A DNA stretch of 5,406 nt from Phycisphaerales bacterium (GTDB lineage Bacteria; Planctomycetota; Phycisphaerae; Tepidisphaerales; Tepidisphaeraceae). The notes beneath the pieces were generated by a model that saw only the letters and a list, made by a program, of their open reading frames with translations, searched no databases and was not told the origin of the DNA. Shown one piece after another: positions 5,002 through 5,406 of this stretch; position 1 is the first letter of the stretch, and every line of letters begins with the position of its first letter. The stretch spans positions 1-5,406 of the forward strand of contig JAQGHJ010000714.1 of assembly GCA_028288905.1 (NCBI GenBank), read 5' to 3'. Made by a program: the position numbers and the translations under genes.

Positions 5002-5347
5002 GCCCGATCGCGACGGTCCCGGACTCGCCGGTGCGGATCCGGTAGCACTCCTCCAGCGGCAGCACGAACACCTTGCCGTCCCCGATGCGGTCCCCCTCCG
5101 ACTTCGCCGCCGTCGTGATGGCGGCGACGGCCGGCTGGAGGTACGCGTCGTTCACGGCGATCTCCAATTTCACTTTAGACACGAGCCGGATCGGGATCCG
5201 GCCGCCGCGGAACGTCTCGGTGTACCCGCGCTGGCGGCCACACCCGCGGACGTCGGACACGGTCATCAGGTGGACGTCCACGGCCTCGAGGGCGTTCTGG
5301 ACCGCCTCGAGCTTCTCCGGGCGGATGATGGCGACGATTAGTTTCAT
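4997..5347 (-). CDS. glnB: Nitrogen regulatory protein P-II with altered T-loop
   Basis: P-II proteins are cytoplasmic trimers that bind ATP/ADP and 2-oxoglutarate and control ammonium transport and assimilation through their T-loop. The length (116 residues) and the MKLIVAIIRPEKLEAV start are typical. Conserved residues include Thr29, Gly37 and Gln39 (GCGRQ), Lys58, the GDGK loop (89-92) and the Arg103/Arg105 pair in YRIRTGE, so nucleotide and 2-oxoglutarate binding should be intact. An ungapped alignment with E. coli GlnB over the T-loop (37-58) puts Ile at 51, where Tyr is uridylylated, Phe at 46 and Gly at 49, where cyanobacterial P-II has a phosphorylated Ser. Arg47, which enters the AmtB pore in GlnK complexes, is kept. 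Thus control by UMP transfer at Tyr51 is unlikely. GlnB and GlnK cannot be separated by sequence here; amt 1.5 kb downstream on the same strand favours a GlnK-like role. The start is supported by AGGGA (5360-5356) at 8 bases. The ATG overlaps the stop of the preceding gene. Confidence 0.95.
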   Translation of the reverse strand: MKLIVAIIRPEKLEAVQNALEAVDVHLMTVSDVRGCGRQRGYTETFRGGRIPIRLVSKVKLEIAVNDAYLQPAVAAITTAAKSEGDRIGDGKVFVLPLEECYRIRTGESGTVAIGP

Positions 5348-5406
5348 GGGGTCGATCCCTGCGGGGCCCCGCCGGCCGAGCCGGCGGACCGGTCGATGGT
5401 GACGAC
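5344..5406 (-). CDS. C-terminal end of an upstream operon gene (partial)
   Basis: On the minus strand a frame enters from the right edge and ends in TGA at 5346-5344. It overlaps the P-II ATG as ATGA, the classic mark of translational coupling. The 20 visible residues (VVTIDRSAGSAGGAPQGSTP) look like a flexible protein tail, and nearly all third codon positions are G or C. The piece is too short to identify. The frame could be open by chance, since only 63 bases are seen, but the exact 4-base overlap and the codon bias make it likely. Confidence 0.5.
   Translation of the reverse strand, partial: VVTIDRSAGSAGGAPQGSTP
5361..5387 (-). promoter_or_regulatory. Overlapping palindromes before the P-II ribosome binding site
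   Basis: GCGGGGCCCCGC (5361-5372) is a perfect 12-bp palindrome next to the P-II ribosome binding site (5360-5356). It shares four bases with a second dyad, an 8-bp GC stem with a 3-base loop (5369-5376 with 5380-5387). Being overlapping, the two cannot form fully at the same time in RNA. They may affect P-II translation or be simple by-products of Gly/Ala codons at the end of the preceding gene. Confidence 0.35.

Overview
The window is a GC-rich bacterial chromosome segment devoted mostly to nitrogen assimilation. Coding regions have strong G/C bias at third codon positions. The GC level, the protein styles and the long intergenic inverted repeat remind me of Gemmata-type planctomycetes, but this is an impression; no gene here fixes the taxonomy.

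Layout from left to right: (1) positions 1-236 hold the ragged edge of an upstream coding region of uncertain strand, a G-rich tract with a G-quadruplex pattern, and the leader of glnA. (2) 237-1649, plus strand: type I glutamine synthetase (glnA), complete, with all catalytic motifs and the Tyr used for adenylylation in the GSI-beta class. (3) 1650-1894: a convergent intergenic region with two strong stem-loops, one a near-perfect 49-bp inverted repeat built from GATGAACAC units, the other a GC-rich hairpin well placed as the amt terminator. (4) 1895-3454, minus strand: an Amt/MEP/Rh ammonium transporter with a signal peptide. (5) 3455-3989: a gene-poor spacer whose left part is the amt leader and whose right part falls to about 50% GC. 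(6) Minus strand, transcribed right to left: the last codons of an unknown gene (5406-5344), a P-II signalling protein (5347-4997), a 59-residue single-span membrane protein (4950-4771) and signal peptidase I (4709-3990). Short gaps and an ATGA stop/start overlap suggest a single operon.

Functionally, Amt imports ammonium, glutamine synthetase fixes it into glutamine, and the P-II trimer would sense ATP/ADP and 2-oxoglutarate and gate Amt and probably other targets. The most notable protein-level point is that the P-II T-loop has Ile at position 51 and Phe at 46, so the usual uridylylated Tyr is absent, while Arg47, which plugs the AmtB pore in the E. coli GlnK complex, is kept. The most notable DNA-level point is the 49-bp inverted repeat between glnA and amt. 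I found no phage, CRISPR, transposase or RNA gene, and no clearly new multi-gene system. The best leads are the altered P-II with its small membrane neighbour, and the palindromic element.
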